64,000 nt of DNA from Paenisporosarcina quisquiliarum (GCF_027563315.1 NZ_JAMKBJ010000005.1:62001-126000), one strand, 5' to 3'; positions 9,192 through 18,225 are shown, counted from the first letter of the stretch. Translations and numbers: made by a program. The notes: generated from the letters alone by a model not told the origin.

Positions 9192-11144
9192 TTACAGACA
9201 ATGCATTTCTTCCTCTGCCCGCTCCCACGGTACAGTGTAGCCTTTACCTTTCGCACAGAAAATTGAAGACGAACTATACTCTGGATCTGCCTCTTTATTG
9301 TAAGCAATTCTACGAATCACTTCTTCTTCGTTATGACACCTTTCATACCCACCGAATACCAGGTTCAACACACCTTTTCCTTGCGTGAAAGAAGCCAACT
9401 CAGCAGCGTAATTCATAAATGTGGCAACCGGTACTGTGCCCGTCAAGATTGCCTTATTGCCTTCTGTTTTTGGTGAATCAAAGCTTCCATGTGCCATTTG
9501 AATATCGGACAGAACTTTGCCCATCTGATCCAAGTCCACTTTAATTCTGAAGTGATAGTAGGGCTCCAACAGAAGATTTTTTGCTTTTTCCAATCCCTGT
9601 CGTAAGGCTCTGATTGTAGCCTCCCGAAAGTCACCGCCAGATGTATGCATATTGTCGGCTCGTCCAGTCAGTAATGTCACTTTTAAGTCCGTCAATGGGA
9701 AACCGGTCAACAAGCCGTTGTGTGCTTTTTCCAATAGGTGATGCTTGACCAAGTTTTGATTTCCAATTGACAAGTCATTTGCATGACAGACATTATCAAA
9801 TGTAATGCCGCTGTTTCTCCCTGCAGGCTCTATTTTCAAATGAACTTCGGCATAATGCTTCAAAGGTTCGAAATGTCCATAACCTATAACCGTTGAATCA
9901 ATGGTTTCTTTATAAAGAATTTGGGGTTCTTCAAAATCAACTTCTAAATGAAATCTTTCTAAAATCAATTGTTTCAGTATTTCCAGTTGAATGGCACCCA
10001 TCACATGGATGTGAATTTCCTGGATGCGTTCTTCCCACAATACATTTAAAGAAGGATCTTCGATGTCCAGGAGCTGAAAATACTTCAATGCATCTTTTAT
10101 ATGAATTGTTGGTGGGATCACGACTTTAGATTTCAATGTCGGCACCATTTCATATTCAGCTTTCTCAGATAAAGTTCCTAATCCATCGCCTGTGACAGCA
10201 TGAGATAATCCAGCCACCGCAAATAGTTCCCCCGCTTGGATATGCTCCACCGTTTTGAATTTATGTCCATTGTACACTCGTATTTGTGTAATTTTTTCCG
10301 TCATAACTTGATCTTTAGTACCATAGTTAATTTCATCTCTTATACTCAAGTTTCCGCTTAACGCTTTGATAAAAGTAATTCGCGTTCCTTTTTCGTCATG
10401 CCTCACTTTATATACTCTTCCCGAAAAGGCTTCATCGTTTGAATAATGCGTTTCAGTCAAATGATGAAAGGTCTCTAAGAATTCGATTACACCGATATCC
10501 TGTAACGCTGATCCACTGGTACAAGGAAAGACTTTATTATCCTTAATTAAGTCCTTCATTGTCTCGAGCCATAAATCCTTCTCATACCCTTTTTCCATAT
10601 AGTGTTCCAAAAGTTTTTCATTGCGTTCCGCAATAAATTCAATCAATTCTTCTGTCATTTCATCTTCATGAAAAGCTCCGGTTAAATAGATTGCGTCCGA
10701 AGAAAAATCCTGGTGAATTTCTTGTAACACATTATTTATATCTGCTCCCGTGCGATCAATTTTGTTGATAAAGAAAAAGGTGGGAACATTATGTGTTCGA
10801 AGTAGTTGCCAGATTGTCGCTGTATGGCCTTCGATTCCTTCAACGGCACTTAAAATAACAATGGCATAATCCATTACTTGAACAGAACGTTCCATCTCAG
10901 GAGAAAAATCTACATGTCCTGGATTATCAATCAAGTAATACGTTGAACCTTTATATGTAAAAGTAGCTTGATCTGCGAATACTGTAATGCCTCTTTGTCT
11001 TTCTATTTCATGGCTATCGAGGAAAGCGTCTTTATGATCCACACGTCCTCTTTGCTTAATACTTTTCGTATGATAAAGAATCTGCTCAGAAAATGTTGTT
11101 TTCCCAGCATCCACATGGGCAAAGACCCCAATTGTGTTATTCAT
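9192..11144 (-). CDS. Tet(M)/EF-G-like ribosomal protection GTPase
   Basis: About 650 residues. The GTPase domain has AHVDAGKTT (P loop), RGIT (switch I), DNPGHVDF (G3) and NKID (G4), followed by EF-G domains II to V. Length and order match tetracycline ribosomal protection proteins. In domain IV the loop that in Tet(M) reads YSPVSTPADF is here GRADNMHTSGGDF, so the tetracycline-displacing tip differs. It may release another ribosome-stalling compound or have a housekeeping role. GAGGTGG precedes the ATG. Confidence 0.85.
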   Translation of the reverse strand: MNNTIGVFAHVDAGKTTFSEQILYHTKSIKQRGRVDHKDAFLDSHEIERQRGITVFADQATFTYKGSTYYLIDNPGHVDFSPEMERSVQVMDYAIVILSAVEGIEGHTATIWQLLRTHNVPTFFFINKIDRTGADINNVLQEIHQDFSSDAIYLTGAFHEDEMTEELIEFIAERNEKLLEHYMEKGYEKDLWLETMKDLIKDNKVFPCTSGSALQDIGVIEFLETFHHLTETHYSNDEAFSGRVYKVRHDEKGTRITFIKALSGNLSIRDEINYGTKDQVMTEKITQIRVYNGHKFKTVEHIQAGELFAVAGLSHAVTGDGLGTLSEKAEYEMVPTLKSKVVIPPTIHIKDALKYFQLLDIEDPSLNVLWEERIQEIHIHVMGAIQLEILKQLILERFHLEVDFEEPQILYKETIDSTVIGYGHFEPLKHYAEVHLKIEPAGRNSGITFDNVCHANDLSIGNQNLVKHHLLEKAHNGLLTGFPLTDLKVTLLTGRADNMHTSGGDFREATIRALRQGLEKAKNLLLEPYYHFRIKVDLDQMGKVLSDIQMAHGSFDSPKTEGNKAILTGTVPVATFMNYAAELASFTQGKGVLNLVFGGYERCHNEEEVIRRIAYNKEADPEYSSSSIFCAKGKGYTVPWERAEEEMHCL

Positions 11145-11191
11145 CACGCCACCTCACTTACATCAATTCTATCTTACAATTTACAAAAGAT

Positions 11192-11211
11192 AAAAGCAGA
11201 TACCCTAAAAG
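11192..11211. repeat. Left 20-bp direct repeat (terminator core) flanking dispersed repeat copy 1
   Basis: These 20 bases recur identically at 11668-11687. Each lies within a hairpin followed by a U-rich tract on the minus strand. The pair brackets the GC-rich repeat. Confidence 0.75.
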
Positions 11212-11258
11212 ATATCTGTTAAAGGCTGATGACAAACAAAAGAGCGTATTCAAGAGTA

Positions 11259-11640
11259 TGTTGATTTCCTTTGCGGCGGACGCGTTTCGCGGGCACGGCT
11301 TCAGTCTCCTCGGGCCAACAGGATGTTGGTCACGAAGACGTTGCCACACGATGTGGCGCACTTAGTCTTCGTTCCTTTAGTTCCAGCGGGGCCTTCAGCT
11401 CGTGCTGTTCCCGCTGAAAAGAAATTGGTCTGCCAATTTCTTTGCGACGAGTAACCGCAGGAGCAGTCTTGTTTTCGCCGCCTCCAATCCAATCAACAGA
11501 ATCAATTCTGTATATATGTCTCTAGAAGTATTTAAAAAGGCAGATGTTGTCTATTTCTGAAAAACCCTTCGGAAAAAAGAAGGAAGCTAGACACCCTAGG
11601 CTGTTTACTGGGACTAATATACGTAGCCTAGAACGTCCCT
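11259..11640. repeat. GC-rich composite dispersed repeat, copy 1
   Basis: The first half (11259-11499) starts with TGTTGATT and ends with AATCAACA, so it has terminal inverted repeats. It matches 20660-20784 almost base for base in the GCGGCGGACGCG and GGGGCCTTCAGC segments. Two extra hairpin blocks absent from copy 2 are inserted: 11312-11385 (ACGAAGAC...GTCTTCGT around GCCACA/TGTGGC) and 11418-11441 (AAGAAATTGG/CCAATTTCTT). A degenerate second half (about 11550-11640) matches 20842-20910. Its base composition is clearly richer in GC than its surroundings. Not coding. Confidence 0.8.
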
Positions 11641-11662
11641 CCCTGCTTGATTCTTTTGTTAA

Positions 11663-11702
11663 GAAGAAAAAGCAGATACCCTAAAAGGGCACCTGCTTGT
11701 CC
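11663..11702 (-). terminator. Terminator of the gamma-type SASP gene; contains the right 20-bp direct repeat
   Basis: Imperfect stem AGCAG...CCC / GGG...CTGCT, followed on the minus strand by a U tract. Its left part (11668-11687) is the second copy of the direct repeat at 11192. Confidence 0.7.
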
Positions 11703-11710
11703 ATCATATG

Positions 11711-11902
11711 TTATTTTTTCTTTTGTTGGTCCTGAAAATTTGGTTCACTGCCGAATTCAGCTTGTTCACTTCCAACTGTTTTTGCAATCAATTGCTTAAC
11801 TTCATTAAAAGTAAGTCCTGAATTGGCGTTATTTCGTTTTACCTCTTCAATATCGGTTCCAGATTGGGTAAATGAACCGGGTTTGTTCTGATTGTTTGTC
11901 AT
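11711..11902 (-). CDS. Gamma-type small acid-soluble spore protein (SspE-like, short)
   Basis: 63 residues rich in N, Q, E and K. It contains the gamma-SASP signature TDIEEVKRNNANSG followed by LTFNEVKQLIAKT and an EFGSE segment resembling the germination-protease site. Gamma SASPs are amino-acid stores in the spore core, degraded at germination. It has a single repeat rather than two. GGAGGTG precedes the ATG. Another spore protein (tlp) lies just upstream on the same strand. Confidence 0.78.
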   Translation of the reverse strand: MTNNQNKPGSFTQSGTDIEEVKRNNANSGLTFNEVKQLIAKTVGSEQAEFGSEPNFQDQQKKK

Positions 11903-12015
11903 TTATGAGACACCTCCATTTTCGATTTCTGTTATGTTCTCTCAAAACGGAGTTTTTACTCAATAAATCTTAAGCAAAGTATTTTTCAGGTGGTTTCCAA
12001 CAAATGTTCATTAAA

Positions 12016-12045
12016 AAAGACGGAGAACCATAAGTCTCCATCTTT
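12016..12045 (-). terminator. Terminator of tlp
   Basis: Stem of 11 bases on each side (12016-12026 with 12035-12045, one mismatch) with a U tract on the minus strand. Confidence 0.7.
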
Positions 12046-12061
12046 AGTGAGCTTTTCTTTT

Positions 12062-12277
12062 TTAGATGTACCCATTAATTCGCGATTTGCCTTCTTCGAT
12101 AATTTCTTTTCTTAAACCGTCAATTGCTTCTTTGCGTCGCTCGTTTTTCTCCTTGATTGCGGCAAGTTCTTTTCCTTCGGCGAACGACATTGCTTCTTCT
12201 GCAGCTTCCATATTGTCTATGGTTTTGTTAAGTCTTTCTTTGTTATCTGCTGAATCATTTGGCAATGGTCTTGGCAT
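12062..12277 (-). CDS. tlp: Small acid-soluble spore protein Tlp
   Basis: 71 residues. The pattern DNKERLNKTIDNMEAAEE, then KNERRKEAIDGLRKEI and a terminal INGY, matches the Tlp (thioredoxin-like) spore protein family at its normal length. It is expected in the forespore under a late sporulation sigma factor, although no clear sigma-G promoter is evident. An AAGGAGG ribosome site is present. Confidence 0.88.
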   Translation of the reverse strand: MPRPLPNDSADNKERLNKTIDNMEAAEEAMSFAEGKELAAIKEKNERRKEAIDGLRKEIIEEGKSRINGYI

Positions 12278-12421
12278 GTACGGTTCCTCCTTTTGATTTA
12301 ATAAATCTTACAACAGTTAGCTTCTCCAACTTTAAGCAGCTTATCCACAGAATTCGTGGCAGCTAATCTAAAACTGCTTTTATGCTATGATTTAGAAAAT
12401 AGTAAATAGAGGAGCTTGATT

Positions 12422-13324
12422 ATGCAACGTGTAGAGCTAACAGAAGATTTATCTTTTTCAAGAATCATTCATGGATTATGGCGTCTTTCCGAATGGAATA
12501 TGACGAACGAAGAAGTTTTGGAACTTATTGAGGAATGTTTGAAAGCAGGCATTACAACTTTTGATCATGCCGATATTTATGGGAATTATACATGTGAAAA
12601 AATGTTCGGGGATGCCCTTGCTTTAAAGCCGGAACTTCGAGAGCAAATGGAACTTGTCACGAAATGCGGAATTAAGCTCGTTTCTGATAATCGTCCAGAT
12701 CATCGCGTCAAATCTTACGACACGAGTAAGGAACATATCTTGGCATCAGTCAATCAATCACTGACAAACTTTCAAACCGATTATATCGACGTCCTGCTTA
12801 TTCATCGTCCTGATCCATATATGAACCCGGCAGAAGTGGCAGAAGCCTTTACTCAACTGAAAAATGAAGGCAAAGTCCGTCATTTCGGGGTTTCTAACTT
12901 TAAACGATCACAATATAAAATGCTCCAATCCTATTTAGATTTCCCGCTTGTCACCAATCAAATTGAACTATCCGCATACCAACTGGAGAATTTTGAGGAT
13001 GGAACGCTCGATTTATGCCAGGAAGAACGCATAGCACCTATGGCTTGGTCTCCGCTGGCTGGAGGAGAAATCTTCAAGTCTGAAGATGAGAAGACGATAA
13101 AGTTGCGTAGTAAGCTTGAAGAAATCGCAATAGAAGTTGGTGCTCAGGGCATTGACGAAGTGCTTTATGCATGGGTACTTAGCCACCCAGCACATATTAT
13201 GCCAATAGTAGGCTCAGGCAAGATGTCACGTATCGAGTCGGCTATAAGAGCGCTGAATTTAACTTTATCAAGGGATCAGTGGTTTGATATTTTACAGGTA
13301 GCGATGGAAAGAGAAATTGCCTAG
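12422..13324 (+). CDS. Aldo/keto reductase, YcsN-like
   Basis: 300 residues, single TIM-barrel domain. The catalytic tetrad is visible: Asp and Tyr in FDHADIYGNY, Lys in VTKCG, His in LLIHRPD. NADPH-binding residues sit in the C-terminal IVGSGK segment. It reduces carbonyl compounds; the substrate is unknown. The ATG at 12422 has GAGGAG seven bases upstream; an upstream TTG is too close to that site. An exact DnaA-box 9-mer sits at 12341-12349 upstream, possibly by chance. Confidence 0.9.
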   Translation: MQRVELTEDLSFSRIIHGLWRLSEWNMTNEEVLELIEECLKAGITTFDHADIYGNYTCEKMFGDALALKPELREQMELVTKCGIKLVSDNRPDHRVKSYDTSKEHILASVNQSLTNFQTDYIDVLLIHRPDPYMNPAEVAEAFTQLKNEGKVRHFGVSNFKRSQYKMLQSYLDFPLVTNQIELSAYQLENFEDGTLDLCQEERIAPMAWSPLAGGEIFKSEDEKTIKLRSKLEEIAIEVGAQGIDEVLYAWVLSHPAHIMPIVGSGKMSRIESAIRALNLTLSRDQWFDILQVAMEREIA

Positions 13325-13367
13325 ATTTCGCATTCATAATCTATTATCCATCGCAATATACTAGAGC

Positions 13368-13407
13368 AAGATACCCCGAGTAGTCATAGAACTGCTTGGG
13401 GTATCTT
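13368..13407. terminator. Bidirectional terminator between convergent genes
   Basis: Stem AAGATACCCC / GGGGTATCTT (13368-13377 with 13398-13407), extended inward by partial pairing. Confidence 0.75.
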
Positions 13408-13428
13408 TGTATTTGCATTGTGTAGATT

Positions 13429-14757
13429 TTATAGCAAGCTTTGCCCTTTTTCATAAAACCTTTTCATATCTTCTTTCGGTACAAGTGCTCCCCCTGTCGC
13501 CCAAACAATATGTGTGGCTTGAGAAGTATTTAGATTTTTTTCTTTCACATACTCAGAAGCTAAGATTTGTCCTGGTCCGATTAAGCCTGAAGTGGCTGAA
13601 GGTTCTAAGTGAATCCCTTCACTATCAGCTAACAAGGCTAATAATTTAAATAACTCATCGTCTTCCATTGTATATATCCCGCTGACAAGTTTTTCACTGA
13701 TAGAAGATGCGAAGCAGGAGGGTCTTCCTACAGCCAGCCCATCTCCTTCGGTCAAGTTGTCGATACCGAAATTCTGCACACACACTTTTTCTTTTTCGCC
13801 TGTCAACAGCCCCACTAATACTGCTGGGGAATGTGTAGGTTCTACAAAGAAACAATGTACATTATCACCAAAGATTTGTTTAAGACCGAACGCTATTCCT
13901 CCGGGTGAACCACCAACACCGCATGGTAAATACACAAATAGAGGATGATCTTTGTCTACAAGCACGTTTTGTTCTTGAAGTTGTTTTTCCAATCGGATGG
14001 CAGCAACACTATAGCCAAGAAATAAATGCTTGGAATCTTCATCATCGACAAAATAGCCATTCGAATTATCTTTTGTTTGCTGTCTTCCTGCAAAGATTGC
14101 CTCTCCAAAATCCCCTTTAAATTCATGGACTGTCGCCCCTTTTGCAAGCAATAAATCTTTCTTCCATTGTTTGGCGTCAGAAGACATGTATACGGAAACA
14201 TGAAAACCTAATTTTGCGCCAATAATACCTATACTTAATCCCAGATTTCCTGTCGATCCAACACCAATTGAGTATTGGCTAAAAAACTTTTTAAATTCTT
14301 CACTGGCAAAGACCGAGTAATCATCATCTTTGTTGACCATTCCCGCTTCCAATGCCAACTTTTCAGCATAATAAAGAACTTCATATACACCGCCACGTGC
14401 CTTTATGGACCCAGCAATAGGAAGTTCGTTGTCGCATTTTAAAAACAGTTCCCCGTTTATTTTGGAATCATATTTCGTATTCAGCTCATTTTTCATTTTC
14501 TCGATTTTTCTTAAAGGCGACTCGATGATGCCATTTGTCTTCTTCGTTTCAGGAAAAACTTTTGCTAAGTACGGAGCAAATCGTTGCCATAGTTCAGCAG
14601 CATTCTCCATGTCAGCTTTCGTAACTGGCAATGAAGAAATTTCGTTCATTTTTTGCAAATTAGGATTTAACCAAACGACTGGTTCCAATTGAATGATGTT
14701 ATCCAAAAGTGGATATTTTTGAACCCAATTATCTAACTCTGATTGTTCAAAAATCAT
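13429..14757 (-). CDS. dsdA: D-serine ammonia-lyase (dehydratase)
   Basis: 442 residues, the same length as E. coli DsdA. The PLP lysine is K119 in PIAGSIKARGG; the phosphate-binding loop is VGSTGNLGLS, and PCGVGGSPGG follows. It converts D-serine to pyruvate and ammonia, removing a toxic D-amino acid or using it as a nitrogen source. The reading frame extends upstream, but AAAGGGTG six bases before 14757 and homology place the start there. No DsdC or DsdX partner is nearby. Confidence 0.95.
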   Translation of the reverse strand: MIFEQSELDNWVQKYPLLDNIIQLEPVVWLNPNLQKMNEISSLPVTKADMENAAELWQRFAPYLAKVFPETKKTNGIIESPLRKIEKMKNELNTKYDSKINGELFLKCDNELPIAGSIKARGGVYEVLYYAEKLALEAGMVNKDDDYSVFASEEFKKFFSQYSIGVGSTGNLGLSIGIIGAKLGFHVSVYMSSDAKQWKKDLLLAKGATVHEFKGDFGEAIFAGRQQTKDNSNGYFVDDEDSKHLFLGYSVAAIRLEKQLQEQNVLVDKDHPLFVYLPCGVGGSPGGIAFGLKQIFGDNVHCFFVEPTHSPAVLVGLLTGEKEKVCVQNFGIDNLTEGDGLAVGRPSCFASSISEKLVSGIYTMEDDELFKLLALLADSEGIHLEPSATSGLIGPGQILASEYVKEKNLNTSQATHIVWATGGALVPKEDMKRFYEKGQSLL

Positions 14758-14996
14758 ATTCTTCACCCTTTCTCTCAGAGAAGTTGTTTCGAAACTTATC
14801 TCAATTATTTCCATCATACATGTCATAAGACGATTATCTCCACTATTGATCAATAGTATGTGCAAAAATCGATTGTCTTTCCATTTTCACCTGTGGTTCT
14901 CATCACTCGCATTCCATATAAATGGTCGAGTTTACTACTTATGATTTTTTCGGATTGGGATATTCTAAAGAATGATTCACTAAGGAGGTTTATTTG

Positions 14997-15998
14997 GTGC
15001 GACAATTATTTGCTTTTACGCTATATGCACTTACATTGTGCTTTCTTTTCTTCTCTGTCGTTGATGCAAAAGAGCAGCCACCGAAGAAAGTGGACGTTTT
15101 GGATGAGCGGATGTCTTATTATTTACAATTTGAAAACACTTTTGTGCCCTGGTATTATCTAGCCGCCGTGGATCAATTTGAACGCAATATTCAGCAAGTA
15201 CGCAAAGATATTCCGAAAAAAGAAGGCCCGATTGCCATACAATTCTCAGACGATTATTGGGCAGGAACCCTCAATCCTGATAAGGAAGACACCTCTCCCG
15301 AATCAATTGCATTTTTTGGAGGACAAGGACTTGATGGAAATGCAGATGGCATGGCAAATCCAGAAGATAATGTGGATGTGCTCTTTACGATGTCTTCTTA
15401 TTTAGCCAGTTACGGGCAAACCGAAGATGACTTTAAGTTGGCCATATGGGAATACTACAAAAGTGAAAAAACCGTCAATCAAATACTGACGATTGCCACT
15501 TTATATAAACACTTTAATACCCTCGATTTAGGTGAACATGTTTTCCCTATTCCGCTGACTCACAATTACAGTTATAAAGGAACTTGGGGAGCAAACCGAG
15601 GATGGGGTGGCCGGCGCATTCATGAAGGAACCGATTTATTTGCCGGTTATGGAGTTCCTGTTAAATCGACCTCTTACGGAATTATCGAAGAACTGGGTTG
15701 GAACCAATTTGGCGGCTGGCGTGTAGGTATTCGTGATATACAAAATACCTATCACTACTATGCTCATTTAGCTTATTTTAATGAAGGAATACAAAAAGGC
15801 GATATCGTGGAACTTGGTACAGTCATTGGATATGTGGGCAGTTCAGGATATGGAAAACAAGGAACCTCTGGTCGATTCCCACCGCATCTACATTATGGGA
15901 TGTATAAATATAACGGGCGAACCGAGTGGGCATTTGATCCGTATCCTCACTTAAAAATATGGGAACGAGAAGCAAGGGAAGCCAAACGTAAAAAATAA
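14997..15998 (+). CDS. lytH: M23 peptidoglycan endopeptidase, LytH-like (sporulation)
   Basis: About 333 residues. An N-terminal hydrophobic signal segment (about 1-22, ending VDAKE) leads into a region with an elongated alpha-helical feel, then an M23 domain. The zinc ligands are in GGRRIHEGTDLF and PPHLHYGMY, with YYAHL between. The RGWGGRRIHEGTD stretch is typical of B. subtilis LytH (YunA), an L-Ala-D-Glu peptidase that shapes spore cortex murein. AAGGAGG precedes GTG at 14997 by 8 nt; an in-frame TTG three bases earlier is an alternative. Confidence 0.82.
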   Translation: MRQLFAFTLYALTLCFLFFSVVDAKEQPPKKVDVLDERMSYYLQFENTFVPWYYLAAVDQFERNIQQVRKDIPKKEGPIAIQFSDDYWAGTLNPDKEDTSPESIAFFGGQGLDGNADGMANPEDNVDVLFTMSSYLASYGQTEDDFKLAIWEYYKSEKTVNQILTIATLYKHFNTLDLGEHVFPIPLTHNYSYKGTWGANRGWGGRRIHEGTDLFAGYGVPVKSTSYGIIEELGWNQFGGWRVGIRDIQNTYHYYAHLAYFNEGIQKGDIVELGTVIGYVGSSGYGKQGTSGRFPPHLHYGMYKYNGRTEWAFDPYPHLKIWEREAREAKRKK

Positions 15999-16027
15999 AC
16001 ATGTGACTCCCTCAGTAAAAACTTCTT

Positions 16028-16753
16028 TTATTGGGGGTGTTGATTTTTATTACATGCTTCTATAAATGCACTGAAAATTTTCCTCGAAGATTCATCTCCA
16101 CCAAAAAACATATTCTCAGGATGCCACTGAACACCAAGCACGAAAGAATGAACTTCACTTTCGATAGCTTCAATTACTCCGTCACTTGCACTTCCGCTGA
16201 CTCGTAATGGAAATGGTACATTACGATTTGCTTGATGATGACGACTGTTCACCTTCAACCGTTTTTGCCCCGTGACTTGATGTAATAAAGAACCAACTGT
16301 TACATCTACAAAATGAGAGCCATGTGACTTAGGGGCTCGTTGCTGATGTTGCAAATAATCTTCTTTCATTTGAGCACCAATATCTTGATACACATCTCCC
16401 CCGATGGCGATATTTATCGACTGGCACCCTCGACAGACACCCAAAATCGGCTTGTTTAGTGTTAAAAATTTTCGAACAAGAGCTAATTCAAAAATGTCTC
16501 TGGCAGGATCGACTACCCCAAGCTTCGGATGCGGTTCTTCTCCAAAAAGTGTAGGGTCAATGTCATAACCTCCCGTAAGATAAAGACCATCTAAAAATTG
16601 CGCCATCTCATCTATATCTGTCTTTTTCTCTAAATGCGGCAGCATTACTGGCATTCCCCCTGCCTGCAAAAGGGCATGGGCATTGGCCATGGATACAGAG
16701 TATTCATCCCCATCGTATTCCACAAACGAACTAATTCCAATAATCGGTTTCAT
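16028..16753 (-). CDS. Gamma-glutamyl-GABA hydrolase family amidase (class I GATase-like, PuuD type)
   Basis: 241 residues. The nucleophile elbow GVCRGCQSINIA, VNSRHHQAN and the C-terminal GVQWHPE supply the Cys-His-Glu triad of the C26/PuuD family. These enzymes hydrolyse gamma-glutamyl amides, as in putrescine catabolism. No other putrescine-degradation genes are adjacent, so the substrate remains open. It is monocistronic. Confidence 0.9.
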   Translation of the reverse strand: MKPIIGISSFVEYDGDEYSVSMANAHALLQAGGMPVMLPHLEKKTDIDEMAQFLDGLYLTGGYDIDPTLFGEEPHPKLGVVDPARDIFELALVRKFLTLNKPILGVCRGCQSINIAIGGDVYQDIGAQMKEDYLQHQQRAPKSHGSHFVDVTVGSLLHQVTGQKRLKVNSRHHQANRNVPFPLRVSGSASDGVIEAIESEVHSFVLGVQWHPENMFFGGDESSRKIFSAFIEACNKNQHPQ

Positions 16754-17137
16754 GATCTGTCACCTTATTTTCATTCGAAATTTAGTCCATGCTTTTTAAA
16801 CGAACGGACTATAGTTTTTCATATGCACAAAGAAGGCTTTAAAGACGTGTTATGAAAACAATTAGGCTTGTTCTTATATAAAGACATGAAATCTGCACCA
16901 TTTTCGGAGAAGCTATTGCAAGGACTCTTTACTAGCACCTAATTCTGCTTTAAAACTTCAAGAGCATTTATGTGGAGTTTGTTGGAGGAAATGAAGATTT
17001 CGTTGGACAAAATTAAAAAATCGTTGGAAAAGTGTCAATTGGTTAATCCTCATCTACATACATAGTCATTCAATTAACTGCACAAGATAAGAGTGAGCTC
17101 TGCCACCTTTAACAAATAGTTGAAAGGATGATAATAC
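16754..17137. other. Gene-free stretch containing a three-unit 21-bp-period motif array
   Basis: No reading frame with a ribosome site is seen here. GTTGGA occurs at 16981, 17002 and 17023, exactly 21 bp apart, with unrelated sequence between. The rest is AT-rich without recognisable structure. Confidence 0.6.
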
Positions 17138-17365
17138 ATGAAGAAAAAAGTGTTTACCGAAGAAGATCGCGAGTTGGCAAAAGGTCCTTATATGGACAGT
17201 CCTGATGCTGTAATGACGGATAAAGTCAGCCTATTTGATATGCATGAGGATATGAAGTTGGTTGATGCACAGATGATTGATGAGTTAAACAAACAAGTCA
17301 TTAATGATCCTGCACGGAAAGTAACTTTGGACCCTTCAGCAAATGAAGAGATCCATCCAAACTAA
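17138..17365 (+). CDS. Small hydrophilic protein of unknown function
   Basis: 75 residues, highly charged and Met-rich, not recognised. It contains EEDRELAKGPYMDSPDAVMT and an acidic middle helix (LFDMHEDMKLVDAQMIDELN). No signal or membrane segment. GAAAGGATG lies before the ATG and a strong terminator follows directly, which supports a real gene. Its size and composition would fit a spore or stress protein, but no family motif proves that. Confidence 0.6.
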   Translation: MKKKVFTEEDRELAKGPYMDSPDAVMTDKVSLFDMHEDMKLVDAQMIDELNKQVINDPARKVTLDPSANEEIHPN

Positions 17366-17375
17366 ACACGTAAAC

Positions 17376-17419
17376 AAACACCTCTATTCCATGCAGTCTG
17401 TCATGGAGTAGAGGTGTTT
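17376..17419. terminator. Bidirectional terminator
   Basis: A long 18-bp stem (17376-17393 with 17402-17419, one mismatch) between convergent genes, with A and T tracts on either side. Confidence 0.85.
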
Positions 17420-18225
17420 TACTGACTAATTATTTGTTTTTGAAGCAATCCTTCACGAGGTTTTGTGGATTTGAACCATTGATAACAAAGAATAACAATT
17501 AGCAAAATTTCAATGGCATCTCCACCGTAATACATTAGCATACCGCCAATTTCCGCTTGTGATTTAATAATTCCTGCCGGCGGATTTGCATAAATATATT
17601 TCGACAGAATAGCGTGTCCAGCCAGTGCCATCAATAGGACAACGGAACGGAAAATGAAACTCGTCCGATGTGGTGTTAAATCGATATAAATAATGGATAT
17701 GGTGAATAAATAGCCAATCAAAAATACATGCATGTGCACCAGTATATGAACCGCAAGATTCTGATGCATCAACATATATAAATCTGTCGTGTACAATAAC
17801 CAAAGTCCTCCGACATTCAGCAATGCCGCTACCAATGGATTGCTCAGAATTCGCAAAGGCCGACTCTTTAGTATCCTGGTAACCATACGTGCTTTACTCA
17901 CGGGCAATGTACGAAGGATAAGGGTCATGGGAGTAGCCAGTACGAGCAATAAAGGTGCAAGCATACCCAGCAGCAGATGTGTCACCATATGTGCCCTGAA
18001 ATCAACGACTGCAAGTTGTGCCAATGGACCAATCACTGAAACTGCCGTACAAATGATGCCTGTAAACCAAAACACGATTCTATATATTGGCCATTGTTTC
18101 TGATATCGACGCTGTGTCAATATCACTGCATATACATATAAGAATAAAGCGAGTACAAATGGCAGTGTCAATAAGATTTGCCCGATCAGCTCGTTGCCAT
18201 CATGATGCGGATGGACCATGTACAT
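17419..18225 (-). CDS. ctaG: Cytochrome c oxidase assembly factor CtaG (caa3 type)
   Basis: 268 residues, mostly membrane-embedded (about seven helices). Conserved His-rich positions occur in MVTHLLLGMLAPLLLVLATP and HILVHMHVFLIGYLF, typical of the Caa3_CtaG family that supports assembly of the CuA/CuB centres of caa3 oxidase. Its start overlaps the end of the upstream DUF2243 gene by 26 nt, so the two are co-translated. The oxidase subunits themselves are not in this window. Confidence 0.9.
   Translation of the reverse strand: MYMVHPHHDGNELIGQILLTLPFVLALFLYVYAVILTQRRYQKQWPIYRIVFWFTGIICTAVSVIGPLAQLAVVDFRAHMVTHLLLGMLAPLLLVLATPMTLILRTLPVSKARMVTRILKSRPLRILSNPLVAALLNVGGLWLLYTTDLYMLMHQNLAVHILVHMHVFLIGYLFTISIIYIDLTPHRTSFIFRSVVLLMALAGHAILSKYIYANPPAGIIKSQAEIGGMLMYYGGDAIEILLIVILCYQWFKSTKPREGLLQKQIISQ

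Noticed and set aside
11093-11492. ORFs across repeat copy 1 on both strands
   Set aside because: Same reason: repeat-derived reading frames without starts or homology.
12341-12349. Exact DnaA box upstream of the aldo/keto reductase gene
   Set aside because: A single 9-mer can occur by chance in 64 kb; no second box or replication gene nearby.
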